Counted from the first letter of the stretch, positions 8,974-17,845 are shown. The stretch: 64,000 bases of DNA from an uncultured Shinella sp. (GCF_946479415.1 NZ_CAMLFY010000001.1:110565-174564); one strand, 5' to 3'. Program-made: numbers and translations. Notes: generated from the sequence alone by a model not told the origin.

Positions 8974-9114
8974 ATTTCTGAAGAATGTCCGCCATTGCAA
9001 AGAGCACCGGCGGCCACACTTCGGGAAGGCAATGCGTTGATTCTTTGTGTTTTTCTTCGATCTATTTTGCGAATGCGAGAGAACTTAGCACCTGCGATTA
9101 GTACTGATATTTTA

Positions 9115-9144
9115 TCAAACAATTGAAATAATGAATTTGTTTGA
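9115..9144. promoter_or_regulatory. Palindromic operator-like site upstream of the deaminase-like gene
   Basis: TCAAACAA (9115-9122) and TTGTTTGA (9137-9144) form a perfect 8-bp inverted repeat with a 14-nt AT-rich centre, 48 bp before the ATG at 9193. It stands out in a GC-rich background and is a candidate site for one of the two flanking LysR proteins. The rest of the 219-bp gap (8974-9192) shows no gene. Confidence 0.5.
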
Positions 9145-9192
9145 ACTAATCGCCCATGCTTTGTTTTCACCACAACAAGAAGGTGGGAACGA

Positions 9193-10488
9193 ATGGTACG
9201 AGACACTGCAACAGCGTCGCTCGCAAATCTGGCCGCCGGTCAGCCCTTTGCTCTTACGGGCGGAGCCGTCATTCTTGACGACGGCTCGCAAACGGTCAGC
9301 GACATCCTTGTGGGAGCCGACGGGCGTATCATCGCTGTCGAACCCTATCTCGACACATCGTCCTGCGGCGCCTGCGTCGATATCACCGGCATGCTCGTGA
9401 CCGCCGGTTTCCTCGATGCCCACCAGCATCTCGACAAGACCGGCGTGCTGCGCTTCACGCCCAATCCGTCCGGAACGCTGCAGGGCGCCCGCGATGCCTT
9501 CGCCAAATACGCCCGCACCGCCGGCCCCGACGACATCTACAAGCGTGCCACGCGCACCGTCGAGCGATGTCTCTCCCGCGGCACGACGGGCATCCGCAGC
9601 CATATCAACGTCGACAAGGATGCCGGCTTCCACGGCATCGAAACGCTGGCCGGCATCCGCGACGCCGAAAAGGATCGCATCATCCTCCAGCTCGTCGCCT
9701 TCATGACGCCCCATCCGGGCCAGGACTTCGACTGGCTTGGCAAGAATATCGACGGCGCGGTGGCGCTGGCCGATGCCGTCGGCGGCACGCCGGCCGTCTC
9801 AGAAGACCCGCCGCGTTATCTCGACATCCTGTTTTCCGCCGCCGTGAAGGCCGGCAAGCCGATCGACCTGCATCTCGACGAACACCTCAAGGCCGACGTG
9901 CATCTGCTCGATGCCGCCCTCGAACGGGTCGAGCGCTTCGGGATGCAGGGCCGCACCGTGTTCAGCCATGTCTCGGTGCTGAGCGCCCTGCCCCGCTCGG
10001 AATTCCAGCGCATCGCCGAACGCCTGCTGGCGCTCGATGTCGGCGTCGTGACGCTACCGGCGGCAAACCTCTACCTGCAGGGGCGCGATGCCGAAATGCT
10101 GCCACCGCGCGGCCTGACGCGCGTCGCCGAGCTCTACCGCGCCGGCGTGACCATCGCGACGGCCTCCGACAACATCCAGGACCCGTTCGTGCCGACCGGC
10201 TCCGGCGACATGCTGGAAATCGCGCGCTGGACGCTGCTGGCCGGTCATCTGCGCGGCGACGAGCTTGCCGCCGCCCACCGCATGATCACGACGGCCCCGG
10301 CCCGCCTGATGGGCCTCGGCAAGGACCATGGCCTCAAGGCCGATGCCCGCGCCGATTTCGTGGTCACGGATTGCATCGACACGGACACGCTGGTTGCCGG
10401 CGGACCGGACCGCGCCTTCGTCTTCTCGAAGGGTCGTCTCGTCTCGCTGAGCGCGACCGACACCATCGGCGTGAAGGAGCAGGCATAA
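9193..10488 (+). CDS. Cytosine-deaminase-like amidohydrolase
   Basis: A 431-residue metal-dependent hydrolase of the amidohydrolase superfamily, closest to CodA and related aminohydrolases. The N-terminal metal motif is DAHQHLDK; further family motifs are HLDEH, FSHVS and ASDNIQDPFVPTGSGDM, matching the metal-ligand and substrate regions of cytosine deaminase. The reaction is probably hydrolytic deamination or ring opening of a nucleobase-like compound in the cytoplasm. An AAGGTGG ribosome-binding site precedes the ATG. It lies 50 bp upstream of the BMP transporter genes on the same strand, suggesting that the transporter brings in its substrate or a precursor. Guanine, isoguanine, pterin or triazine substrates are all possible. 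Confidence 0.88.
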   Translation: MVRDTATASLANLAAGQPFALTGGAVILDDGSQTVSDILVGADGRIIAVEPYLDTSSCGACVDITGMLVTAGFLDAHQHLDKTGVLRFTPNPSGTLQGARDAFAKYARTAGPDDIYKRATRTVERCLSRGTTGIRSHINVDKDAGFHGIETLAGIRDAEKDRIILQLVAFMTPHPGQDFDWLGKNIDGAVALADAVGGTPAVSEDPPRYLDILFSAAVKAGKPIDLHLDEHLKADVHLLDAALERVERFGMQGRTVFSHVSVLSALPRSEFQRIAERLLALDVGVVTLPAANLYLQGRDAEMLPPRGLTRVAELYRAGVTIATASDNIQDPFVPTGSGDMLEIARWTLLAGHLRGDELAAAHRMITTAPARLMGLGKDHGLKADARADFVVTDCIDTDTLVAGGPDRAFVFSKGRLVSLSATDTIGVKEQA

Positions 10489-10508
10489 CCGAGTGGCGAC
10501 TCCGGGGG

Positions 10509-10523
10509 GATTGAACTTCAATC
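10509..10523. repeat. 15-bp palindrome before the truncated BMP gene
   Basis: GATTGAA, a central C, then TTCAATC, in the 50-bp gap between the amidohydrolase and the shortened binding-protein gene. It may be an operator or a small RNA hairpin; nothing distinguishes the two. Confidence 0.35.
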
Positions 10524-10538
10524 TAAGGGGAGACTGGA

Positions 10539-11042
10539 ATGAACAAGACTGCATTTTCGCGTCGTTCGCTGCTCGCATTCACCCTCGCCGCCTCGCCGCT
10601 CTGGCAGGCGCCCGCCCGTGCCGAAGGCTTCAAGATGGGGCTTCTGGTGCCCGGGAGCATCGGTAAGGAAGTCTGGAACCCGATCGCCTTCGACGCGCTG
10701 AAGCGGTTCGAGAAGGAACCGGGCGCCAGGATCAGCTATGTCGAAATGCCGGAAAATCCGGCCGCCTTCAGCGTCTACAGCAACTATACCCACGCCGCCC
10801 CTCAGAATGTGCTCGGCACGTCTCTGGCCGACTATGGCCAGGGGATCATGCGCATCGTCTCGGGCATCAAGGACGGCAGGGTGCCGGACGGCAATGTCGA
10901 CTTCGGCCTGAAGGACATCGACGTCATCAAGTTCACCTACAACGACGCGGCCACCCGACCGGTGCCCGCAGACCTGCGCAAATTCGTCGACGACGTGAGC
11001 GCGAAGATCGTCGCAGGCGACATCCAGACCCGCGCGAAGTGA
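10539..11042 (+). CDS. Internally deleted BMP-family binding-protein paralogue
   Basis: A 167-residue protein with an intact twin-arginine-like or Sec signal (residues 1-29, SRRS then a hydrophobic run), followed by the conserved start and end of a BMP-family substrate-binding protein. Against the full-length neighbour, residues up to NPAAF (77) match its residues up to NPASF (76), then residue 78 onward (SVYSNYT) matches its residue 237 onward (SIFSDFT). About 160 residues are therefore missing in frame, which removes most of the ligand-binding core. Signal, frame, AAGGGGAG ribosome-binding site and stop are intact. Either a recent in-frame deletion pseudogene or a minimal paralogue that no longer binds ligand normally. 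Confidence 0.8.
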   Translation: MNKTAFSRRSLLAFTLAASPLWQAPARAEGFKMGLLVPGSIGKEVWNPIAFDALKRFEKEPGARISYVEMPENPAAFSVYSNYTHAAPQNVLGTSLADYGQGIMRIVSGIKDGRVPDGNVDFGLKDIDVIKFTYNDAATRPVPADLRKFVDDVSAKIVAGDIQTRAK

Positions 11043-11093
11043 CGCCAAGATCCGGCGCGGGCCCCGGAAAATCAACCAATGGGAGGAAATGCA

Positions 11094-12074
11094 ATGAAAT
11101 TCTCAAGAAGATTGTTCCTGGAAGGCGTGGCAGCCCTGTCGATCGCCCTTGCCGTTCCGGCATTCGCGCAGGCGGACGACTTCAAGATGGGCCTTCTCGT
11201 GCCCGGTAGCGTCTCTGAAGAGGGCTGGAACCGCATCGGCTTCAACGCGCTGAAGGGCGTGGAAAGCCAGCTCGGTGCCAAGATCAGCTATGTCGAGCTG
11301 CAGCAGAACCCGGCCTCCTTCGAAAAGGCGTTCCGCGACTATGCGAGCCAGGGCTACAAGGTCATCCTCGGCCACGGCTTCGAGTTCCAGGATGCAGCGC
11401 TCGAAGTCGCGCTCGACTATCCCGACACCTATTTCCTGATCTCGTCGAGCAGCATCCATGAAGGCAATGTCATCGGCCTCAACACCGATACCAGCCAGCC
11501 CTTCTACCTGATGGGCGTGATCGCCGCGAAGCTGGGCAAGAAGGCCGGCCTCGTCGGCGGCATGGAAATCCCGCCGATCCAGCAGGCCTTTGCCGGCTTC
11601 AAGAACGGCGCCAAGAGTGTCAACCCGCATTTCCCGATCAGCGAGGCCTATATCGGCAACTTCACCGATACGACGGCCGCCAAGGAAGCGGCGCTGAGCA
11701 TGATCTCGCAGGGCGCTGATTTCGTCGTGCCGAACGCCTCGGGCGCCACCGTCGGCGGCTATCAGGCGATTGCCGAGTCCGGCAAGGACGTGCGCTCGTT
11801 TTCGATCTTCAGCGATTTCACGCCGGTCGCGCCCAACAACATTCTCGGCCTCTATGTCGCCGATTATGCGCAGGGCGTGGTGGAAGTCGTCAAATCGATC
11901 AAGGACGGCACCCCTCCGACGGAAAACGTCGTCTTCGGCCTGAAGGACCCCAAGGTCATCTCCTTCTCCTTCCGCGATGACGGCCCGGTCTCCGTGCCGG
12001 CGGAAATCCGCGCGGAAGTGAAGGCGATCAGCGACAAGATCGCAGCCGGCGAAATCAAGACGGACGGCGAATAA
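11094..12074 (+). CDS. BMP-family ABC transporter substrate-binding protein
   Basis: A 326-residue periplasmic binding protein of the basic membrane protein (BMP/PnrA) family, whose known members bind purine nucleosides or related compounds. A Sec signal peptide covers about residues 1-26, ending AFA; no lipobox cysteine, so it should be soluble in the periplasm. The mature part starts DFKMGLLVPG, typical of the family. A near-ideal GGAGG ribosome-binding site precedes the ATG at 11094. Two permease genes and a double ATPase gene follow on the same strand, completing the importer. A strong hairpin after the stop probably raises the amount of this protein over the membrane parts. Confidence 0.92.
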   Translation: MKFSRRLFLEGVAALSIALAVPAFAQADDFKMGLLVPGSVSEEGWNRIGFNALKGVESQLGAKISYVELQQNPASFEKAFRDYASQGYKVILGHGFEFQDAALEVALDYPDTYFLISSSSIHEGNVIGLNTDTSQPFYLMGVIAAKLGKKAGLVGGMEIPPIQQAFAGFKNGAKSVNPHFPISEAYIGNFTDTTAAKEAALSMISQGADFVVPNASGATVGGYQAIAESGKDVRSFSIFSDFTPVAPNNILGLYVADYAQGVVEVVKSIKDGTPPTENVVFGLKDPKVISFSFRDDGPVSVPAEIRAEVKAISDKIAAGEIKTDGE

Positions 12075-12083
12075 ACGGCTTCA

Positions 12084-12109
12084 GCTGCGGCCGGTCCTCC
12101 GGCCGCAGC
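12084..12109 (+). repeat. Strong intercistronic stem-loop after the binding-protein gene
   Basis: GCTGCGGCCGG (12084-12094) and CCGGCCGCAGC (12099-12109) form an 11-bp perfect stem with a 4-nt loop. No T-run follows, so it is unlikely to end transcription fully. Hairpins here commonly protect the binding-protein mRNA in ABC operons. Confidence 0.7.
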
Positions 12110-12149
12110 CTGCCGCGCCGAATGCCACACAAACATCCGGATCGATCCT

Positions 12150-13244
12150 ATGGCACAGGTAAACCAGGGAGTGCGCGAGACCGTGTATCCTCAAGCAGCC
12201 CAGACCTTCTACCGGACGCTCTCGCAGATCGCGATCAGCGCCGTGACTCCGATCGCGGCGGTCCTCGTCGCCCTTGCCTTCGGCGCCCTCCTGTTGTGGC
12301 TGAACGGCTTCAACGGCAGCGACGTCGTCACCGTCATGATCTTCGGCTCGTTTCAGGACATGCGCTCCTTCGGCGAGATCCTGCTGAAAGCCACACCGCT
12401 GATCCTGATCGGCGCGGGCCTCTGCGTCGCCTTCCGGTGTTCGATCTGGAATATCGGCGCCGAAGGCCAGCTCTATGCCGGCGCGATTGCCGCAACCCTG
12501 GTCGGAACCAACTTCGACGGGCTCTCCGTCTGGGTGCATGCGCCGCTCGTCATGCTGGCCGGCGCGATCGCGGGTGCGGCCTGGGCCGCCATTGCCGGTT
12601 ATCTGAAGGTGCGTTTTCAGGCGAGCGAGATCGTCACCACGATCATGCTCAACTATATCGCGCTGATCCTGACGAGCTATCTCGTCACCGGCCCGATGCG
12701 CGATGCGAGTGCCGCCTATCCGCAATCCGCCCGCCTGATCCGGGAGGCCTGGACGCCGCGCATCGTTTCCGACATGCGCCTGCATATCGGTATCCTCGTC
12801 GCCATCGTGCTGGCGGTCGCGCTCTATATCTTCCTGCAAAGGAGCAGCCGCGGCTTTGCGCTGCGCGTCGTCGGCCTCAATCCGCATGCTGCCCGCTACG
12901 CCGGCATGCAGGTCGCCCGCAACGTGATGATCGCCATGTGCATTTCGGGTGCGATGGCCGGTCTTGCCGGCGCGTTCGAGGTGGCCGGCGTCACGCACCG
13001 GCTCTATCAGAACATCTCGCCCGGCTATGGATTCGAGGGCATCGCGGTCGCGCTGCTCGCCAGCAACAATCCGCTGGCGGCCATCATCTCGGGCGGGCTC
13101 TTCGCGATGCTGCGCTCCGGCTCGGAAGTGCTCCAGATCACCTCGCAGGTGCCGCAGGTCCTCGTGCTGGTCATCCAGGGCATGGTCATCCTCTCGGTCG
13201 TCGCCTTCGCCAAGCTGCGCGACATCCTCAGGATCGTGGCCTGA
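12150..13244 (+). CDS. BMP-type ABC transporter permease (first)
   Basis: A 364-residue inner-membrane permease of the branched-chain/BMP nucleoside type, with about 9-10 transmembrane segments. The N-terminal helix at about 30-55 is followed by the family stretch WNIGAEGQLYAGA and by GLNPHAARYAGM, the cytoplasmic loop that contacts the ATPase. It pairs with the second permease to form the channel. It lies 75 bp after the binding-protein gene, with the strong hairpin in between. The start was taken at the first ATG that gives a normal N-terminus; no strong ribosome-binding site is visible. Confidence 0.9.
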   Translation: MAQVNQGVRETVYPQAAQTFYRTLSQIAISAVTPIAAVLVALAFGALLLWLNGFNGSDVVTVMIFGSFQDMRSFGEILLKATPLILIGAGLCVAFRCSIWNIGAEGQLYAGAIAATLVGTNFDGLSVWVHAPLVMLAGAIAGAAWAAIAGYLKVRFQASEIVTTIMLNYIALILTSYLVTGPMRDASAAYPQSARLIREAWTPRIVSDMRLHIGILVAIVLAVALYIFLQRSSRGFALRVVGLNPHAARYAGMQVARNVMIAMCISGAMAGLAGAFEVAGVTHRLYQNISPGYGFEGIAVALLASNNPLAAIISGGLFAMLRSGSEVLQITSQVPQVLVLVIQGMVILSVVAFAKLRDILRIVA

Positions 13245-13321
13245 AAGAATGGAAACTCCCGCAGGGCGCTTGAGCCCCGTGGGAAAACAAAACCTTAGGC
13301 GACAATCCCGAAGGGGTTCCC

Positions 13322-14254
13322 ATGGACGACATGATGTTTCTCACCTTCCTCGCGACGCTTGCCGGCGCCGCCTGGAGACTTGCGACGCCCCTGATTTTCG
13401 CCTCGATCGGCGAGGTATTTTCCGAACGAGCCGGCGTGCTCAATATCGGGCTGGAAGGCACCATGCTGGTCGGCGCCTTCTGCGGCTTCGCGGCGGCCTT
13501 CGCGACGGGCAGCATCCCGCTTGGGCTTCTGGCCGGCATTCTCGGCGGCATGCTGTTCGGGCTGATCTTCGCCTTCTTCACGATCACCATCAAGGCGGAC
13601 CAGATCGTGGTCGGTGCAGCGCTGAACCTGCTCGGCATGGGCCTCACGGCCTTTCTGTTCCGTACCTATTACGTCTCGACCGGCAAAGGCATCGAGATCG
13701 CCCAGCCCGTGCATATCCCGTTCCTCAGCGACATTCCCTTCCTCGGCGAGGCCTTCTTCAGGCAGAACCTCATCGTCTATTCGACAGTTCTCGTCGCGAT
13801 CCTCGCCAGCCTCGTGTTGTTCCGCACCTCCTTCGGGCTGACGCTGCGTGCTATCGGCGAACATCCGAAGGCCGTCGACGTCGCCGGTCGCAATGTTGCG
13901 GCCTATCGTTACGGCGCGGTCATGGTCGGAACCGGACTTGCCGGCCTCGGCGGCGCCTTCCTGACGCTTGGCCATTCCAACCAGTTCGTCGAGGGCATCA
14001 CCTCGGGCCGGGGCTTCATCGTGCTGGCCGTGGTTGTTTTCGCACGATGGTCGCCGATCGGCGCCTTCTTCGTCTCGCTGCTGTTCGGCCTGTTCTATGC
14101 CTTGCAGCTCATGCTCCAGGCGCAGGCATCGATCATCGTGCCCTATCAGGTCCTGCAGGCGCTCCCCTACATCATGACGATCATCACGCTCGTCGTGCTC
14201 CGCGGCAAGGGCGCTGCTCCCAGCAAGCTCGGCCAGCCCTACGAGATGAGGTAA
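13322..14254 (+). CDS. BMP-type ABC transporter permease (second)
   Basis: A 310-residue permease of the same family, with 8-9 predicted transmembrane segments. It begins with the short amphipathic N-terminus and the FSERAGVLNIGLEGTMLVGA stretch diagnostic of the second permease in these systems; AIGEHPKAVDVAG is its ATPase-contact loop. It forms a heterodimer with the preceding permease. AAGGGG precedes the ATG. The stop is 5 nt before the ATPase start, so the two are probably co-translated. Confidence 0.9.
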   Translation: MDDMMFLTFLATLAGAAWRLATPLIFASIGEVFSERAGVLNIGLEGTMLVGAFCGFAAAFATGSIPLGLLAGILGGMLFGLIFAFFTITIKADQIVVGAALNLLGMGLTAFLFRTYYVSTGKGIEIAQPVHIPFLSDIPFLGEAFFRQNLIVYSTVLVAILASLVLFRTSFGLTLRAIGEHPKAVDVAGRNVAAYRYGAVMVGTGLAGLGGAFLTLGHSNQFVEGITSGRGFIVLAVVVFARWSPIGAFFVSLLFGLFYALQLMLQAQASIIVPYQVLQALPYIMTIITLVVLRGKGAAPSKLGQPYEMR

Positions 14255-14259
14255 CGGAC

Positions 14260-15792
14260 ATGTCCCAGAAACCCTTCCTGCGCATCGACAACATCCGCAA
14301 GCGCTTCGGCCCGATCATCGCCAGCGACGGCGTGTCGCTCGAAATCGAAGAGGGCGAGATCCACTCGCTGCTCGGCGAAAACGGGGCGGGCAAGAGCGTG
14401 CTGATGAGCATGATCTGCGGCATGGTGCGGCCCGACGAAGGCGAGATCGTCTTCAAGGGCGAAACCGTGCGCTTCAACAGCCCGCGCGAGGCGATCCGCC
14501 AGCGCATCGGCATGGTGCACCAGCATTTCATGCTCGTGCCAAACCTGACGGTGGCGGAAAACTACATCCTCGGCCAAGGCTCGGCGCTGCGCATCATCAA
14601 CGACATGGACAAGGTCCATGCGAAGATCCGCGAACTCTCCGACCGCTATGCGCTGGACGTGCGCCCCGACGCCATCATCGAGGACCTTTCGGTGGGCGAG
14701 CAGCAGCGCGTCGAGATCCTGAAGGTGCTGTTCCACGGCATCGACCTGCTCATCCTCGACGAGCCGACCGCCGTTTTGACCCCGCAGGAGACCGACCGGC
14801 TGCTCTCGCTGATGGGCGACCTCGTCAAGGACGGCAAGACCGTCGTCTTCATCTCGCACAAGCTCGACGAGGTGATGCGCGTCAGCAACCGCATCAGCGT
14901 CATGTGCGACGGGCGCGTGGTGCACACCGTCAATGTCGGCGAGACCAATGCGCGCGAACTTGCCCGCATGATGGTCGGCCGCGACGTGCGCGTGGAGCTG
15001 CCGCGCAGCCCCGAACCGCCCGGCCGCACCGTGCTCTCGGTGGAAAACCTGACCTGCCGCGCCGAGACCGGCCTGCCCGCCGTGCGTGACGTCAGCCTCA
15101 ATGTGCGCGCCGGCGAGATCGTCGGTATTGCCGGCGTCTCCGGCAACGGCCAGACGGAATTGTCGCTGGCATTGTCCGGCCTGCTGCCAGTGGATAGCGG
15201 CCGCGTCATGCTGAACGGCAAGGACATTACCGGCCTCGACCCCGCCACGATCAATGCCAGCAGCTTCTCCCACATCCCGGAAGACCGCCACAAACACGGC
15301 ATCATCGCCTCGATGTCGCTCAGCGAAAACACCATCCTCCAGCGCTACGACCAGAAGCCTTTCGCCAACGGCGGCATGCTGAACCGCGGCGTGATCGGCG
15401 AGCATACCCGCGACCTGATCAAGCGCTTCCGCGTGAAGAGCCGCGACGAGAACCAAGCGATCGGCGCGCTTTCGGGCGGCAACCAGCAGAAGCTGGTCGT
15501 CGCACGTGAACTCGCCCGCAACCCGGACTTCATCCTCGTCAACCAGCTCGCCCGCGGCATCGATATCGGCGCCATGGAATTCGTGATGGAGGAGATGCTG
15601 AAACAGCGTGACAACGGCCGCGCTATCCTGCTCATCTCCACCGAACTCGAAGAGCTCTTCGCGATCTGCGACCGTATCCTGGTCATGTTCCACGGCGAAA
15701 TCCTCGGCGAACTGCCGCCGGACCGCACCCGTCTCGACGAACTCGGCCTGCTGATGGCGGGCCAGACGGAACAACCGGCGCTGGCGAGCTAG
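14260..15792 (+). CDS. BMP-type ABC transporter ATP-binding protein (two fused ATPase domains)
   Basis: A 510-residue protein with two ABC domains in tandem. The first is complete: Walker A GENGAGKS at 39-46, signature LSVGEQQR, Walker B LLILDEPTAVLT. The second keeps LSGGNQQKLVVA, but its Walker A reads GVSGNGQTE without the lysine, and its Walker B region reads ILVNQLARGID, lacking the Asp-Glu pair. One active and one degenerate site is normal in sugar/nucleoside importers of this kind. It powers import through the two permeases. The chosen ATG lies 5 nt after the permease stop; the long open frame further upstream is shadow. Confidence 0.93.
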   Translation: MSQKPFLRIDNIRKRFGPIIASDGVSLEIEEGEIHSLLGENGAGKSVLMSMICGMVRPDEGEIVFKGETVRFNSPREAIRQRIGMVHQHFMLVPNLTVAENYILGQGSALRIINDMDKVHAKIRELSDRYALDVRPDAIIEDLSVGEQQRVEILKVLFHGIDLLILDEPTAVLTPQETDRLLSLMGDLVKDGKTVVFISHKLDEVMRVSNRISVMCDGRVVHTVNVGETNARELARMMVGRDVRVELPRSPEPPGRTVLSVENLTCRAETGLPAVRDVSLNVRAGEIVGIAGVSGNGQTELSLALSGLLPVDSGRVMLNGKDITGLDPATINASSFSHIPEDRHKHGIIASMSLSENTILQRYDQKPFANGGMLNRGVIGEHTRDLIKRFRVKSRDENQAIGALSGGNQQKLVVARELARNPDFILVNQLARGIDIGAMEFVMEEMLKQRDNGRAILLISTELEELFAICDRILVMFHGEILGELPPDRTRLDELGLLMAGQTEQPALAS

Positions 15793-15849
15793 ACAGGAGA
15801 GAAACGGCAAGGTTTGATGGACGCTGCATAACAGGAGGCCTCCGTATTC

Positions 15850-16773
15850 ATGAACATCACCCTGCGGCAACTCAGGGCTTTCATCGCGGTGGCCGAACTC
15901 GGCCAGTTCAATCTCGCCGCCCGAAACCTGCATCTCACCCAATCGGCGGTCAGCATCCTCATCCGCGACCTGGAATCCGGAATCGGCGTGCGCCTATTCG
16001 ACAGGCACACGCGCATGGTCTCGCTCACCCTGGTCGGCCAGGAGTTTCTGCCGCAGGCGCGAAAGATCCTGAAAGATCTGGAGCTTGCGGTCGGCGATGT
16101 GCGCGACAACGCTTCTCTGAAGCGTGGCCAGGTGACGATCGCCGCAGCCATCGTGCTTGCCGCCACGATCGTGCCGCCGATCATCGCGCGGTTCATGCGC
16201 ATGTATCCGGAAATCTCGGTGAACATCAGAGACATGCCGGAAGAGCAGATCACCCCGGCATTGAAGCGGAACGAGGTGGACATCGCCGTCGGCACACTGT
16301 CGGAAGACGACCCGGAAATCACGGCGACCCCGCTCCTGCGCGACAAGCTGATGTTCATGTGCCGGGAAGATCATCGTTTTGCACGGCGCAAGTCCGTGCG
16401 CTGGGCGGAATTGAAGGATGAAACCCTCATCACACTCGCCGCCGCCAATCCGCTGCGCAGCATCGTCGAGCACAATCTCATCCGCGTGGTGCCGAACTAC
16501 CGGCCGAAATACGAGGTGCGCTTCTCGACGACCGCCATCAGCATGATCGCCGCCGGCATGGGCGTCGCCGTACTGCCGGAGAATTCGAGCCAGCTCGCTT
16601 CCGCCGTGCGCGTGACCACGGTCGATCTCGTCGATCCCCATGTCATGCGCGACGTCTCGCTTCTGCAGCGCCGCCATCACAGCCTGTCGCCGGCTGCGGA
16701 GCACCTGAAAGCCGTATTCATCGCGAGCGCCGCCGAACGCACGGGCTTTATGGACCGCGACGGCAAGGAGTAG
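15850..16773 (+). CDS. LysR-family transcriptional regulator (second of two related copies)
   Basis: A 307-residue LysR regulator. Its N-terminus (MNITLRQLRAF, AELGQFNLAARNL, TQSAVSILIRDLES, LFDRHTR) parallels the LysR at 7121-8017 almost position for position, and the effector domains share VDxxxGTxxEDDPE and a similar C-terminal end (SLSPAA). AGGAGG lies about 12 nt before the ATG. It is 57 bp downstream of the transporter ATPase on the same strand, so it may be co-transcribed and give feedback on the whole block. The two paralogues probably see related ligands, one perhaps the imported compound and the other a product; this is inference. Confidence 0.92.
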   Translation: MNITLRQLRAFIAVAELGQFNLAARNLHLTQSAVSILIRDLESGIGVRLFDRHTRMVSLTLVGQEFLPQARKILKDLELAVGDVRDNASLKRGQVTIAAAIVLAATIVPPIIARFMRMYPEISVNIRDMPEEQITPALKRNEVDIAVGTLSEDDPEITATPLLRDKLMFMCREDHRFARRKSVRWAELKDETLITLAAANPLRSIVEHNLIRVVPNYRPKYEVRFSTTAISMIAAGMGVAVLPENSSQLASAVRVTTVDLVDPHVMRDVSLLQRRHHSLSPAAEHLKAVFIASAAERTGFMDRDGKE

Positions 16774-16898
16774 CTTTTCTCCTAGCGCAGAAAGCCTGTT
16801 GATCCCTCGGAATGCGTCTGGACGGCGCACCCGTGATCACGCTTTAACGGAGGGTGAGGAACGCGATTTCCATCCTTCAGCCTGCCGATCGGACGACA

Positions 16899-17792
16899 AT
16901 GCCAATTCATGAACTTGCAGCCCTCGGGGCCGCGGCCTGCTGGGCCTTGACGGGGCTGATCTCGGCGGGACCTGCCGGTCATCTCGGCGCACCGACCTTC
17001 AACCGTGTCCGCCAGATTTTCGTCACGGGACTGTTGACGCTCTACGTACTCGTCACCGGTGCGTGGCGCGAGCTGGACGCGGCGACGGTCACGCCGTTGC
17101 TGCTGTCCGGCTTCATCGGCATCTTTATCGGCGATACCCTGCTTTTCTCCACGCTCAACCGCGTCGGCCCACGCCGCTCCGGCATCCTGTTCGCGCTGAA
17201 TGCACCGATCGCCGCCCTGCTTGGCTGGCTGGTGCTGGGCGAGGCGCTGTCCCTCTCGGCTGTCGCGGGCATCGCGGTGACGGCTGTGGGCGTCTTCCTC
17301 GCCATCATCTTCGGCAAGCGCAAGGCGCAGATGCATGAATGGGAGAAGATCAAGGGGCCGCTGTGGATCGGCGTGCTGCTGGGGCTGGGTGCTGCGACCG
17401 GTCAGGCCATCGGCTCGATCATCGCGCGGCCCGTCATGGAAACCGGGCTCGACCCGTTCGTCGCCTCGCTGCTGCGCGTCGGCGTCGCGGCCGCCTGTCT
17501 CAGCGTCATGGCGCAGCTGCCGATCGCCTCCGTCAAGCCGAAGGGACCGCTGACCCTGAAAGTGCTGGCGATGACGGCACTGACCGGCTTCACCGCCCTT
17601 GCCATCGGCATGACGCTGCTGCTTTTTGCCCTTTCGGGCGGCAAGGTCGGCATCGTCTCGACGCTCTCGGCCACCTCCCCCGCCATCATTCTTCCCATGC
17701 TGTGGCTGCGGACGGGAGAACGGCCGGCGGCCGGCGCCTGGGCGGGGGCTGCCCTCGTCATTCTCGGCATGGGGCTGATCTTCATTCGATAG
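16899..17792 (+). CDS. EamA/DMT-family transporter
   Basis: A 297-residue membrane protein with ten transmembrane segments in two EamA repeats, separated by a charged loop near residues 142-153 (GKRKAQMHEWEKIKG). Drug/metabolite transporters of this group usually export small metabolites; the substrate is not evident. The ATG giving MPIHELAALG is preferred over an in-frame GTG 45 nt upstream because the first helix begins directly after it, although the ribosome-binding site is weak. It stands alone, convergent with corA. Confidence 0.85.
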   Translation: MPIHELAALGAAACWALTGLISAGPAGHLGAPTFNRVRQIFVTGLLTLYVLVTGAWRELDAATVTPLLLSGFIGIFIGDTLLFSTLNRVGPRRSGILFALNAPIAALLGWLVLGEALSLSAVAGIAVTAVGVFLAIIFGKRKAQMHEWEKIKGPLWIGVLLGLGAATGQAIGSIIARPVMETGLDPFVASLLRVGVAAACLSVMAQLPIASVKPKGPLTLKVLAMTALTGFTALAIGMTLLLFALSGGKVGIVSTLSATSPAIILPMLWLRTGERPAAGAWAGAALVILGMGLIFIR

Positions 17793-17845
17793 CGCTTGTT
17801 CATGCCGGCGTGCGAAAAGCTGCTGGACAAGCAGAATCTAACGGT

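Noticed and set aside
12949..14259. Extended N-terminus of the BMP transporter ATPase
   Set aside because: Arg/Ser-rich nonsense over the permease genes; the ATPase fold starts right after the ATG at 14260.
14239..15942. 567-codon minus-strand frame opposite the BMP transporter ATPase
   Set aside because: Antisense shadow of a gene with Walker and signature motifs; no ribosome-binding site or family pattern.
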